Under the pieces are notes generated by a model. The model had not been told where the DNA came from. It did no database searches and was given only the letters and a program-made list of their open reading frames with translations. From Oscillospiraceae bacterium (GTDB lineage: Bacteria; Bacillota; Clostridia; Oscillospirales; Oscillospiraceae), in contig SVLS01000002.1 of NCBI GenBank assembly GCA_015067835.1, positions 1-64,000 on the forward strand: a stretch of 64,000 nucleotides of DNA, read 5' to 3'. The position numbers were made by a program, and so were the translations under genes. Positions 41,146 to 50,820 of the stretch are shown here, piece by piece. Positions within the stretch are counted from its first letter, which is position 1. The number at the start of each line of letters is the position of its first letter.

Positions 41146-42264
41146 TTAGTTGTTCTTAATTCTTACCGGAAGAACCATATAGGAGAAGTCCCACTTATCA
41201 TCCACCGGAGTCATTACGATGGGGCTCAGACCGTTGGTCAGCTCCAGCGCAACCTCTTCAGAGGGAATCACCCGCAGGGCATCCGCCAGATAACGAACAT
41301 TGAAGCCGATTTCCAGCTCTTTGCCGTCGCCGGCGATGGTGCATCTGTCCTCTGCCGCGCCGATGGTGGTATTGGTGCGCAGCTGCAGTACCTGGTCAGC
41401 AAAGGTGCAGCGAACCGGGCTCTTGTATTTTTCAGAAACAATCAGGCCCACACGCTCCATGGAGCTGGCCAAATCTGCGACATTGGCCACCAGCTTAATG
41501 GGACAGTTCGTGGGAACCACCTTCCGCCAATCCAGGAAGTCGCCCTCCAGCAGGCGGCAAACCAGAGTGGCACTGCCGATATCAAACAAAATGTGCTTGG
41601 GACCCGGGGTGAAGACCACATCTTCTTCAGAATCCGTCAGAATCTTCTCCACTTCCTTCAGGCTTGCAGCAGGAACAACAAAGCTCAGCTCCCGCTCGGT
41701 AGGAACATCCGGGTGATAGGTACGCCGTGCCAGACGGAAGCCATCCACCGCAATGGCGGAGATGCTGTCATTTTCCACCTCGAACTTGACGCCGGTGTGG
41801 ATGGGACGACCCTGATTTTCCGATACTGCAAAAATCGTGCCGGAAATCAATTCCTTCAGCGCACTTTGAGGAATCCGGATACCGCGGCCGGTGTTCACAT
41901 CCGGCAATTCCGGATAATCCTCTGCAGATTCTGCAGAAATTTGGAAGGAAGCATAGCCGGAGCGAATGGAAACCTTATAATTATCATCCACCACAACCGT
42001 AACCGGGCCTTCCGGCAAACGGCGGATAATGTCACCAAACAGACGGGCGGGCAAGATGCAGCTGCCTGCGTCCGTAACCTCTGCTTCCACAGCATAGGTA
42101 ATGGCAGTTTCCATATTGTAGCCGGTGAGACTGACATCCATCCCGGCGCGGCACAAAATGCCTTCAATCACAGAAAGGCTGCTCTTTTGAGCCACCGTAC
42201 GGCCGGCAATATTCAGGCCTTGAACCAGCATACTTTTTTCACAGGTAAAACGCATATCGTTCAT
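41146..42264 (-). CDS. dnaN: DNA polymerase III beta sliding clamp
   Basis: Position after dnaA; MRFTCEKSMLVQGLNIAGRTVAQKSSLSVIEGI; C-term VLPVRI. Confidence 0.98.
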   Translation of the reverse strand: MNDMRFTCEKSMLVQGLNIAGRTVAQKSSLSVIEGILCRAGMDVSLTGYNMETAITYAVEAEVTDAGSCILPARLFGDIIRRLPEGPVTVVVDDNYKVSIRSGYASFQISAESAEDYPELPDVNTGRGIRIPQSALKELISGTIFAVSENQGRPIHTGVKFEVENDSISAIAVDGFRLARRTYHPDVPTERELSFVVPAASLKEVEKILTDSEEDVVFTPGPKHILFDIGSATLVCRLLEGDFLDWRKVVPTNCPIKLVANVADLASSMERVGLIVSEKYKSPVRCTFADQVLQLRTNTTIGAAEDRCTIAGDGKELEIGFNVRYLADALRVIPSEEVALELTNGLSPIVMTPVDDKWDFSYMVLPVRIKNN

Positions 42265-42274
42265 CCTTTCTTGC

Positions 42275-42496
42275 TAGATAATAATATATAATAATATCAG
42301 ATATATATTTGAGTAATAATAGTCGTAGAGGAAAATTATGTGGAAAACCGGTTTTTTCTTTAGAAACACAACGGCTTTTTTTCCACAGGGGGTTTGTGCA
42401 AAAGAATAACTTTTCCACAAGGTCTGTGGGGAAAAGTTTTGACCACTTTTTTCCACAATGCAACTTGTTCTTTTTCCACAGAGACTGTGGATATTT
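42275..42496. other. Putative oriC: AT-rich DUE (about 42275-42330) plus DnaA-box-like cluster
   Basis: TTTTCCACA-type boxes at 42339, 42379, 42411, 42449, 42472 and TGTGGATAT at 42486, in the dnaA-dnaN spacer. Confidence 0.8.
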
Positions 42497-43810
42497 TTAC
42501 AGCTTGGAATTGATGTTTGCGGTGATGTCCCGGATGTTATTTTGCAGGCTGGTATCACCCTTCTTCAGCTCCATTTCCACCTTACGAATGGAGTGCAGAA
42601 CCGTGGTATGATCCTTGCCGAATTCCTGGGCAATGTCCGGCAGACTCAGATTCGTCAGCTTGCGGATGAGGTACATGGCAATCTGCCGCGCCTCTGCCAC
42701 ATTTTTGGTTCTCTGACTGCCCCGCAGGATGATTTCATCCACATTATAGAAGGTACAGACCTGAGAAATAATCAGGCTGGGCGTGGGCAGGGCGTTTCCT
42801 TCTGCCTTGAACATATCTTCAATGGCCCGGGAAATGTTGTTCAAATCCAGAGGCATATTGTTCAGATCCCGGTAGGCCAGAATTTTCTTCACCGTACCTT
42901 CAATCTGACGCACATTGTTGGTGATGTTAATGGCGATGTAATTGCAGACATCGTCATCCAGCTCCAGCCCCAGACTCTTGGATTTATTCTTCAGAATGGC
43001 CATTCTGGTTTCATAATCCGGGGGCTGAATGTCGGCAAGCAAGCCCCATTCAAAGCGGGTTCTCAGCCGATCCTCCAGCGTCAGCATATCGCTGGGCTTC
43101 CGGTCGGAGGTCATTACGATTTGCTTGTGCTCCTCGTAGAGCTTGTTGAAGGTATGGAAGAATTCCTCCTGGGTGGATTCCTTGCCGGCGATAAACTGCA
43201 CATCGTCAATCAGGAACAAATCCGCCTCCCGATATTTGCTGCGGAATTCGATGTTTTTACCGCTTTGAATGGCGGCAATCAGCTCATTGGTGAACTGGTC
43301 ACCTTTGATGTAAACGATGTTGGCATCGGGATTTTGCTTGCGGATGCCGTTGGCGATGGCGTAAAGCAAGTGGGTCTTGCCCACACCGGGAGGTCCGTAC
43401 AGGAACAAGGGGTTATAAACCTGACCCGGCGTTTTGGAAACCGCGATGGCGGCACTGTGTGCAAATCGGTTGGAAGGACCAACCACGAAGTTATCAAAAG
43501 AAAATTGAGGATTAAAATCCATAGAAGTGGGCGTTTTTCCCTTGGAGCGATAAGCTTCCAGCTCATCATCGCCGAAAACAATCAGTTTGGCGTCGGAATT
43601 GAAGATTTCCTTCAGGGCATCCTGAATGTAAATGGCGCAGCGGCGGCTGATAATTTCCCGCCGGAAGTCGGAAGAGGAGTAAATAATCAGGTGTTCCTCT
43701 GTCAATTCCACCACCTCTGCATCGTCAAACCAAGCCGAAACAGTGGTAGAAGTGAGGCGCTCCTCCAGATAGCCCAAAACTTTTGCCCAAACATAGGCAG
43801 ATGCGTACAT
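42497..43810 (-). CDS. dnaA: Chromosomal replication initiator DnaA
   Basis: NPLFLYGPPGVGKTHLLYAI, FGKDHTTVLHSIRKVE. Confidence 0.99.
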   Translation of the reverse strand: MYASAYVWAKVLGYLEERLTSTTVSAWFDDAEVVELTEEHLIIYSSSDFRREIISRRCAIYIQDALKEIFNSDAKLIVFGDDELEAYRSKGKTPTSMDFNPQFSFDNFVVGPSNRFAHSAAIAVSKTPGQVYNPLFLYGPPGVGKTHLLYAIANGIRKQNPDANIVYIKGDQFTNELIAAIQSGKNIEFRSKYREADLFLIDDVQFIAGKESTQEEFFHTFNKLYEEHKQIVMTSDRKPSDMLTLEDRLRTRFEWGLLADIQPPDYETRMAILKNKSKSLGLELDDDVCNYIAINITNNVRQIEGTVKKILAYRDLNNMPLDLNNISRAIEDMFKAEGNALPTPSLIISQVCTFYNVDEIILRGSQRTKNVAEARQIAMYLIRKLTNLSLPDIAQEFGKDHTTVLHSIRKVEMELKKGDTSLQNNIRDITANINSKL

Positions 43811-44050
43811 AATAGGGCTCCTTTCGTAGTGTATTTTCTGCCGTTTTTATTGAAAAACGGGTCAAAATGGCGATATTCTCTCACCGTAAATTTTATCACA
43901 TTTCTGTGTAAAAAACAAGGATTTTTTACAGAAATGCTGTGCAAAAAAGAATTTATTTTCCACGGAAGCGAAAGTAAAAAACAAGCGGCTTCTGTGTTGC
44001 TTTAATCCCTCCTTTTTCAGGGTCATCGCTGACCCGTTTTTTCTGTTTTC

Positions 44051-44090
44051 TGTGGAAAAACCAAAACCTCCTTTCACTTATTGTGGAAAA
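44051..44090. promoter_or_regulatory. Two DnaA-box-like TGTGGAAAA sites upstream of dnaA
   Basis: 44051-44059 and 44082-44090. Confidence 0.5.
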
Positions 44091-44171
44091 GAGGTATCAG
44101 GTTGCACACATTCGTGCAACGATGCGCAATTTTTTTGAAAACTTTTTTCGTTAACGATGCTGTAAAACGCA

Positions 44172-44206
44172 AAAACCCGGTTCGGAAAAACCGAACCGGG
44201 TCTTAT
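44172..44206 (-). terminator. Terminator of decarboxylase operon
   Basis: ACCCGGTTCGG-AAAAA-CCGAACCGGGT inverted repeat. Confidence 0.8.
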
Positions 44207-44217
44207 CAGTAAATTTA

Positions 44218-45444
44218 TCAGCCGAGGGAAGAACAAACGCTGAGCAGGAAGCCGGCAGCGATGGCAGAGCCGATAACGCCTGCCACATTGGGGCCCATTG
44301 CATGCATCAGCAGGAAGTTGGAAGGATTGGCCTTCTGACCCTCTACATTGGCCACACGGGCAGCCATCGGCACAGCGGAAACACCGGCAGAGCCAATCAG
44401 CGGATTGATCTTGCCCTTGCTCAGCCAGCACATTACCAAGCCGCCCAGCAAGCCGCCTGCGGTGGACAAGGCAAAGGAGAAGACGCCAAGAACCACAATC
44501 AGCAGGGTTTGCGCGGTGAGGAAGGTAGAGCCCACCATGGTTGCGCCCACGGCAGTGGACAGCAAAATGGTGACAATATTCATCAGATTATTTTGTACTG
44601 TATCGCTCAGACGGTCGGTGACGCCGGTTTCCTTCAGCAGGTTACCCAACATCAGACAGCCAATCAGCGCCGCTGTACTGGGCAGCAGCAGGGATACAAA
44701 GACAGCAACCAGAATGGGGAAGATAATCTTCTCAGTCTTGGAGACGGTACGGGTCTGCACCATCTTAATCTGGCGCTGCTTGGGAGTGGTCATCAGGCGC
44801 ATAATCGGCGGCTGAATCAGAGGAATCAGCGCCATATAGGAATAAGCTGCCACCGCAATCGCACCCAACAGATGGGGCGCCAGATTCGAGGTCAGGAAAA
44901 TTGCAGTCGGGCCGTCTGCACCGCCGATGATGCCAATGGATGCCGCTTCATTCAAATCGAAGAAGCCGGTGGCAACGGCAAGGAAGAAGGCGGCGAAAAC
45001 GCCAAACTGTGCGGCAGCGCCCAAAAGCAGGCTCTTGGGGTTGGAAAGAAGGGGGCCAAAGTCCGTCATTGCACCCACGCCCAGGAAAATCAGGCAGGGG
45101 TACAGGCCGGTTTTGACACCGATGTAGAAAATATCCAGCAAACCGCCATGGCGCAGAATTTCGCCATAGCTATGATACACCGGGCTGCTGGAATCCATAA
45201 AGGCATCCCACAGCTCCTGATGATACAGCCCTGCACCGGGCAGGTTGGTCAGCAGGCAGCCAAAGGCAATGCCCACCAGCAGAAGGGGCTCAAACTTTTT
45301 TACAATGGCAAGATACAGCAGAACGAAGGAAATGACGAGCATAACCAGGGACTGCCAGCCATTTTGACTGAGGAATCCGGAGAAAATAGTGGCGAAGCCG
45401 CTACTGTTCCACAGATCCAACAGAATTTCACCAATATTGATCAT
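44218..45444 (-). CDS. Na+-translocating decarboxylase beta subunit
   Basis: SIGIIGGADGPTAIFLT, GSAGVSAVPMAARV, NVAGVIGSAIAAG. Confidence 0.96.
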   Translation of the reverse strand: MINIGEILLDLWNSSGFATIFSGFLSQNGWQSLVMLVISFVLLYLAIVKKFEPLLLVGIAFGCLLTNLPGAGLYHQELWDAFMDSSSPVYHSYGEILRHGGLLDIFYIGVKTGLYPCLIFLGVGAMTDFGPLLSNPKSLLLGAAAQFGVFAAFFLAVATGFFDLNEAASIGIIGGADGPTAIFLTSNLAPHLLGAIAVAAYSYMALIPLIQPPIMRLMTTPKQRQIKMVQTRTVSKTEKIIFPILVAVFVSLLLPSTAALIGCLMLGNLLKETGVTDRLSDTVQNNLMNIVTILLSTAVGATMVGSTFLTAQTLLIVVLGVFSFALSTAGGLLGGLVMCWLSKGKINPLIGSAGVSAVPMAARVANVEGQKANPSNFLLMHAMGPNVAGVIGSAIAAGFLLSVCSSLG

Positions 45445-45456
45445 AGCAGGCCCTCT

Positions 45457-45855
45457 TTAGTTCAGAACGACCATTGCGGCGCCGGTATCCACGCTGGAAC
45501 CCTTGGTTACCAGAACCTGAGCCACAGTGCCGGCCTTGGGAGCCATAATTTCGTTTTCCATTTTCATTGCTTCCAGCACCACCAGCACTTCGCCGGACTT
45601 CACAGCCTGACCGGGCTGGACATTCACCTTCAAAATGGTGCCGGGCATAGGAGCAGCGACAACCTCGCCTGCGCCGGGTGCGGCAACAGGAGCGGCAGGA
45701 GCAGCCGGGGCGGTCTCAGCGGCAGGTGCTGCCACAGGAGCAGCAGCCGGAGCGGCAGCAGGTGCAAGGGCTTCATATTCATTCAGGCACATTGCCTTGC
45801 CGGCTTCCACTTCAATTTCATAAGTGCGGCCGTTCAGGGTCACTTTATAAATCAT
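45457..45855 (-). CDS. Biotin carboxyl carrier subunit
   Basis: Ala/Pro linker then VLEAMKMENEI biotinylation motif. Confidence 0.95.
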   Translation of the reverse strand: MIYKVTLNGRTYEIEVEAGKAMCLNEYEALAPAAAPAAAPVAAPAAETAPAAPAAPVAAPGAGEVVAAPMPGTILKVNVQPGQAVKSGEVLVVLEAMKMENEIMAPKAGTVAQVLVTKGSSVDTGAAMVVLN

Positions 45856-45857
45856 AA

Positions 45858-46187
45858 TTATTTGACCTCCTTAATAGAAATGAACCGCAGCTCGTTCAGG
45901 GGCTTGCCCATTTTATCGGCTACGATTGCCATCAGCATGGCAGCAGTCTTCGGGGGCACATCGTGCATTTTCAGCGCACCGGCACTGCCGGGTGCGGCGG
46001 GAATCTCCGCCTGAACCGGTGCTGCCACAGGTGCGATGGCAGGCTCAGCTGCGGATTTTTTGGCCTTCTTCATAGTGAAGCATTTGCCCAGCAGCATAAC
46101 AACCACCATCAAAACAGCCAATCCGGAAAATACAATGCCGTAGCCAAGAACTGCCAGAAGTCCGGCTTCAGGGATACTTACCAGCAT
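45858..46187 (-). CDS. OadG-family decarboxylase gamma subunit
   Basis: Single N-terminal TM, GIVFSGLAVLMVVVMLLGKCF. Confidence 0.85.
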   Translation of the reverse strand: MLVSIPEAGLLAVLGYGIVFSGLAVLMVVVMLLGKCFTMKKAKKSAAEPAIAPVAAPVQAEIPAAPGSAGALKMHDVPPKTAAMLMAIVADKMGKPLNELRFISIKEVK

Positions 46188-46199
46188 AACGCTACCTCC

Positions 46200-47582
46200 T
46201 TAGGCTTCCACGATGGAGTAAGTAACCACGTTTTCCTCTTTGGCCTTGCGTGCTTCAAAGTATTTTTCAGCCAGGTTGGGGAAAGCAATGTAGCTGAGCA
46301 CATCTTCATCGGACTTTGCCAGCTCGCCCAGCTTCTTCCGGGCATCCTCCACCACGGGCTGCAGAGTGTCGGCATAACGACCCTCGATGGGCTTCTCGTC
46401 GCCCAGAATCTGCTTCTGGATTTCCGGGTCAATGGGGGCAGGAGTACGGCCGTATTCGCCACGGCAGTATGCTTTGATTTCCTTGGAAACGGTCTTATAA
46501 CGCTGACCGTCCAGCACATTACGGACAGCCTGCACGCCAACCATCTGGCTGGTGGGAGTGACCAGAGGGGGATAACCCATATCCTTACGCACCTTGGGAG
46601 TCTCTGCCAGAGCTTCGTCGAAGCGGTCCAAAGCGTTCATCTGCTTCAGCTGGCTGAGCAGGTTACTCAGCATACCGCCGGGAACCTGATAGGTCAGACA
46701 CTGGGTATCGGTAGCCATGGACTTGGGCATCATGGTGCCATCTGCCACGAATTCATCCCGAACGCCCTTGAAATAGTCAGCCATGGCAACCAGGCAGTCG
46801 TCATTCAGGTCAACCTGATAGCCCAGCTGGCGCAGAGCGTAGGCCAAAGTCTCCGTAGCAGGCTGAGAAGTGCCGCCGGAGAAGGGAGAAATAGCGGTAT
46901 CAATGATGTCCACGCCGGCTTCAACTGCCTTCAGGTAGGTCATAAAGGCCAGGCCGGTGGTGGAGTGGGTATGCAGGTCGATGGGCAGATCCACAGCGTC
47001 CTTAATGGCGGAAACCATATCGTAAGCTTCCTGGGGACCCATAATACCGGCCATATCCTTAATGCAGATGGTGGAAGCGCCCATTTCCTTCAGCTCCTTG
47101 ACCATCTTCACATAGTTGGCGTGATTGTGGACAGGAGAGGTGGTATAGGAAATAGTGCCGGAGGCGATGGCGCCGGCCTTAACGGTGGCTTCCATTGCAA
47201 CCTTCAGGTTATTCACATCGTTCAGAGCGTCGAAAATACGGATGATGTCCATACCGTTTTCAACAGCCTTCTGCACGAACAGCTTGACAAAATCATCGGG
47301 ATAATGGGAGTAGCCCAGAACATTCTGACCGCGCAGCAGCATCTGCAGCTTGGTGTTGGGCATTTTTTCCCGGATTTTACGCAAACGCTCCCAGGGATCT
47401 TCATTCAGGTAGCGCAGGCAGACATCAAAAGTCGCGCCGCCCCAGCATTCTGCCGCATAATAGCCGGCCTTGTCGATGGTCTCCAGCATCGGGGCAAACT
47501 TCTCGAAGGGCAGACGCGTCGCAATCAAAGATTGGTTAGCATCACGCAACACAGTTTCTACGAATTGAACTTTTTGTGCCAT
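46200..47582 (-). CDS. Oxaloacetate decarboxylase alpha / pyruvate carboxylase subunit B (carboxyltransferase)
   Basis: ETVLRDANQSLIATRL, ECWGGATFDVCLRYLNEDPWERL. Confidence 0.95.
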   Translation of the reverse strand: MAQKVQFVETVLRDANQSLIATRLPFEKFAPMLETIDKAGYYAAECWGGATFDVCLRYLNEDPWERLRKIREKMPNTKLQMLLRGQNVLGYSHYPDDFVKLFVQKAVENGMDIIRIFDALNDVNNLKVAMEATVKAGAIASGTISYTTSPVHNHANYVKMVKELKEMGASTICIKDMAGIMGPQEAYDMVSAIKDAVDLPIDLHTHSTTGLAFMTYLKAVEAGVDIIDTAISPFSGGTSQPATETLAYALRQLGYQVDLNDDCLVAMADYFKGVRDEFVADGTMMPKSMATDTQCLTYQVPGGMLSNLLSQLKQMNALDRFDEALAETPKVRKDMGYPPLVTPTSQMVGVQAVRNVLDGQRYKTVSKEIKAYCRGEYGRTPAPIDPEIQKQILGDEKPIEGRYADTLQPVVEDARKKLGELAKSDEDVLSYIAFPNLAEKYFEARKAKEENVVTYSIVEA

Positions 47583-47686
47583 TTGGTGTAACCTCCAAAA
47601 TAAAAATGTAATAAAAACACTGCTTCACGCACAGTGGAAAGGGTAAAAAAATTTTTGCGCTTTGCACTATGCATCAAACACAGTCA

Positions 47687-47787
47687 CGTCATGGCGAGGA
47701 GCATCGCCAGATGCGACGTGACAAATCCCCATAGATTTCCGGAATCTCCACGAGATTGCCACGGCACTTTGTGCTTCGCAGTGACGT
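47687..47787. repeat. Family A unit, alternative core
   Basis: CGTCATGGCGAGGAGCATCGCCAGATGCGACGTGACAAATCCCCATAGATTTCCGGAATC... Confidence 0.8.
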
Positions 47788-47808
47788 GCGAGATAAGAGG
47801 GTTACCTA

Positions 47809-47842
47809 TCCCCATCCCACCGTCCGGTGGGATGGGGAATAT
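47809..47842 (-). terminator. Terminator downstream of pckA
   Basis: CCCATCCCACCG-TCCGG-TGGGATGGGG. Confidence 0.65.
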
Positions 47843-47850
47843 GATGTTAA

Positions 47851-49455
47851 TTACTCAGCCTTGGGGCCGGCGGCGACCAGAGCCTTGCCTGCGTCATTGC
47901 CGGTGTACTTGACGAAGTTCTTCTGGAAGCGAGCGGCCAGATCCTGTGCCTTTGCATCCCACTCTGCGGGATTTGCATAGGTATCTCTGGGGTCCAGAAT
48001 GCCGCTGTCCACGCCGGGCAGAGCGGTGGGAACTTCCAGACCGAAGTAAGGAATGGTCTTGGTCTCAGCCTTCAGGATGGAGCCATCCAGAATGGCGTCG
48101 ATGATGCCGCGGGTGTCCTTAATGGAGATACGCTTGCCGGTGCCGTTCCAGCCGGTATTGACCAGGTAAGCCTTTGCGCCGGACTTCTCCATCTTCTTAA
48201 CCAGCTCTTCACCGTACTTGGTGGGGTGCAGCTCCAGGAATGCCTGACCGAAGCAAGCGGAGAAGGTGGGAGTGGGCTCAGTGATGCCACGCTCGGTGCC
48301 GGCCAGCTTGGAAGTGAAGCCGGACAGGAAGTAGTACTGCGTCTGCTCAGGAGTCAAAATGGACACGGGAGGCAGAACGCCGAATGCGTCAGCAGACAGG
48401 AAGATGACATTCTTGGCATCAGGACCTGCGGACACGGGGCGGACAATCTTCTCAATGTGGTTGATGGGGTAAGAAACGCGGGTGTTCTCGGTTACGGAGC
48501 CGTCGTTGAAGTCGCACTTGCCGTTTTCATCAACAGTGACATTTTCCAGCAATGCGTTGCGGCGGATAGCGTTGTAAATGTCGGGCTCGGACTCGGCATC
48601 CAGGTTGATAACCTTTGCATAGCAGCCGCCCTCAAAGTTGAACACGCCGTTGTCATCCCAGCCGTGCTCATCATCGCCAATCAGCAGACGCTTGGGGTCG
48701 GTGGACAGAGTGGTCTTGCCGGTGCCGGACAGACCGAAGAACAGAGCGGTATTCTCACCGTTCATATCGGTGTTGGCAGAGCAGTGCATGGAAGCCATAC
48801 CGTTCAGGGGCAGGTAGTAGTTCATCATGGAGAACATACCCTTCTTCATTTCGCCGCCGTACCAGGTGTTCAGGATGACCTGCTCACGGGAGGTGATGTT
48901 GAACAGAACAGCCGTCTCGGAGTTCAGACCCAGCTCCTTGAAGTTTTCAACCTTTGCCTTGGAAGCGTTGTAAACGACAAAGTCGGGGGTGAAGTTTGCC
49001 AGCTCCTCAGCAGAGGGAGCGATGAACATATTCTTGACAAAATGTGCCTGCCAAGCCACTTCCATAATGAAACGGATGGCCATACGGGAGTCGGGGTTGG
49101 TGCCGCAGAATACGTCCATAACGTACAGCTTCTTGTTGGACAGCTCCTTCAGAGCCAGCTCCTTACAAGCGGCCCAAGCTTCCTGAGAAGCGGGCTTGTT
49201 GTCGTTCTTAAATTCATCGGAGGTCCACCAAACGGTGTCCTTGGAGTTATCATCCATAACGATGAATTTATCTTTGGGGGAACGGCCGGTGTAGATACCG
49301 GTCATAACATTAACGGCGCCCAGCTCGGTGAGCTGACCCTTTTCGTAGCCTTCCAGGGTGGGGTCCATTTCCGCTTCAAACAGTTCTTCGTAGCCGGGGT
49401 TATGGACAATTTCGGTAGCGCCGGTAATACCGTACTTTTCGAGAGACAGAGCCAT
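47851..49455 (-). CDS. pckA: Phosphoenolpyruvate carboxykinase (ATP)
   Basis: [35 protein letters not shown]. Confidence 0.98.
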   Translation of the reverse strand: MALSLEKYGITGATEIVHNPGYEELFEAEMDPTLEGYEKGQLTELGAVNVMTGIYTGRSPKDKFIVMDDNSKDTVWWTSDEFKNDNKPASQEAWAACKELALKELSNKKLYVMDVFCGTNPDSRMAIRFIMEVAWQAHFVKNMFIAPSAEELANFTPDFVVYNASKAKVENFKELGLNSETAVLFNITSREQVILNTWYGGEMKKGMFSMMNYYLPLNGMASMHCSANTDMNGENTALFFGLSGTGKTTLSTDPKRLLIGDDEHGWDDNGVFNFEGGCYAKVINLDAESEPDIYNAIRRNALLENVTVDENGKCDFNDGSVTENTRVSYPINHIEKIVRPVSAGPDAKNVIFLSADAFGVLPPVSILTPEQTQYYFLSGFTSKLAGTERGITEPTPTFSACFGQAFLELHPTKYGEELVKKMEKSGAKAYLVNTGWNGTGKRISIKDTRGIIDAILDGSILKAETKTIPYFGLEVPTALPGVDSGILDPRDTYANPAEWDAKAQDLAARFQKNFVKYTGNDAGKALVAAGPKAE

Positions 49456-49631
49456 AGTTTATTTCCTCCTAAATATGTGCGGATTATCCGCTGATTTTAA
49501 ATATTTTTGTAAAATTGGAAAACCCAATCTTCACCACATACAGTATAGCACAAAGCGCCCAAAATGTCTACTGAATTTCTTTGTTTTTCCGTATATTTTC
49601 CTCCTGCGGATTTACATAAATATCCTAAATA

Positions 49632-49900
49632 TGTCATCACGAGGAGCGAAGCGACGCGGCAATCCCCCCCCACCACGTCATTGCGAGGCACGAAGTGCCG
49701 TGGCAATCCCCTCTTATGTCATTGCGAGGAGCGCAAGCGACGTGGCAATCTCCCGGCACGCAGTATGTTCCTGCAATGCGTATCGACAGATGCTACCAGG
49801 AGATTCCCACGGCCCGTTGGGCCTCGGAATGACATACTAAGTCGTGAAATTTTCCATTTATGTCATTGCGAGGAACCCCGAAGGGGTGACGCGGCAATCC
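49632..49900. repeat. Family A cluster between jag and pckA
   Basis: Half-units plus one complete unit. Confidence 0.9.
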
Positions 49901-49926
49901 CCCCCTAATGCACCCGCCCCCCTATA

Positions 49927-49966
49927 CAAAAAAGCACCCGCGGCAAATGCCGCGGGTGCGATGCTT
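49927..49966 (-). terminator. Terminator downstream of jag
   Basis: GCACCCGCGGC-AAAT-GCCGCGGGTGC. Confidence 0.8.
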
Positions 49967-49974
49967 GAAATCAT

Positions 49975-50820
49975 TCAGCGAACATATTCAATGACAACTC
50001 TGCGGTTGGGTTCGTTGCCTACAGAATGGGTGGTGATGTTCTCGGTATCCTGCAAAGCAGCGTGAATCACGTGACGCTCGTAGGCGTTCATCGGCTCCAG
50101 AGTGGTGCGGCGGCGAGCCTTCAGAACCTGCTGTGCCTTTTTGCAGGCATAGCGGCGCAGGCTGTCCTCCCGCTTTTCGCGGTAGTCCTCCGCATCTACA
50201 TTGATGCGCAGGTGTCCTTCCACACCGCGGTTAATGGTGTAGTTGGTCAGGTGCTGCAAAGCATCCAGTGTGTCTCCCCGGCGACCAATGAGATAGCCCA
50301 AATCCTCACCGGTGAGCTCCACATTGTAAGTATTGCCCTCGCTTTTGACAGCGTGGGGCACGGCCTGAGAGCCCATATGCTCCAGCAGACCCTTCAGGAA
50401 GGTCTCAATTTTCTCCTCTGTTGAGCCGGGCTCAGCAGGAACGTAGACCTTGGGCTGCTTGGGTGCTTTGGGAGCCTCCGCCTTGGGAGCGGCCTTGGGT
50501 GCTTCCTTTTTGACGGGAGCAGCCTTGGGAGCCTCCGTCTTGGGCGCTTCTGCCTTAGGTGCTTCCTTCTTTACGGGAGCAGCCTTGGGCTTGCTGCGGG
50601 AAGCAGAGGACAGAGCGGATTTGGGTGCTTCGGGAACGGGATCAGGTGCTTCGTAAGAAACCTGCACCTTGGCAGGCTGTGCACCGATTCCCAGAAAACC
50701 GGCTTTTTCCTTGGCCAAAACCTGAACGGAAACACTGTCCCGGTCCAGACCGAGCTGCTGCAGTGCCGATTCAATGGCCAAGTCAATGGTTTTGCCGGTG
50801 GCAATCAAGGTTTTTTCCAT
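49975..50820 (-). CDS. jag: RNA-binding protein Jag/KhpB with Lys-Ala-Pro repeat linker
   Basis: Jag_N, KH (GRRGDTLDALQHL) and R3H regions; EAPKAEAPK repeats. Confidence 0.95.
   Translation of the reverse strand: MEKTLIATGKTIDLAIESALQQLGLDRDSVSVQVLAKEKAGFLGIGAQPAKVQVSYEAPDPVPEAPKSALSSASRSKPKAAPVKKEAPKAEAPKTEAPKAAPVKKEAPKAAPKAEAPKAPKQPKVYVPAEPGSTEEKIETFLKGLLEHMGSQAVPHAVKSEGNTYNVELTGEDLGYLIGRRGDTLDALQHLTNYTINRGVEGHLRINVDAEDYREKREDSLRRYACKKAQQVLKARRRTTLEPMNAYERHVIHAALQDTENITTHSVGNEPNRRVVIEYVR

Noticed and set aside
42458-47591. Long plus-strand ORFs opposite dnaA, oad genes and the carboxyltransferase (42458-44005, 44302-46014, 45963-47591)
   Set aside because: Antisense shadows of well-supported minus-strand genes
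48226-49494. 422-aa plus-strand ORF opposite pckA
   Set aside because: Antisense shadow of pckA
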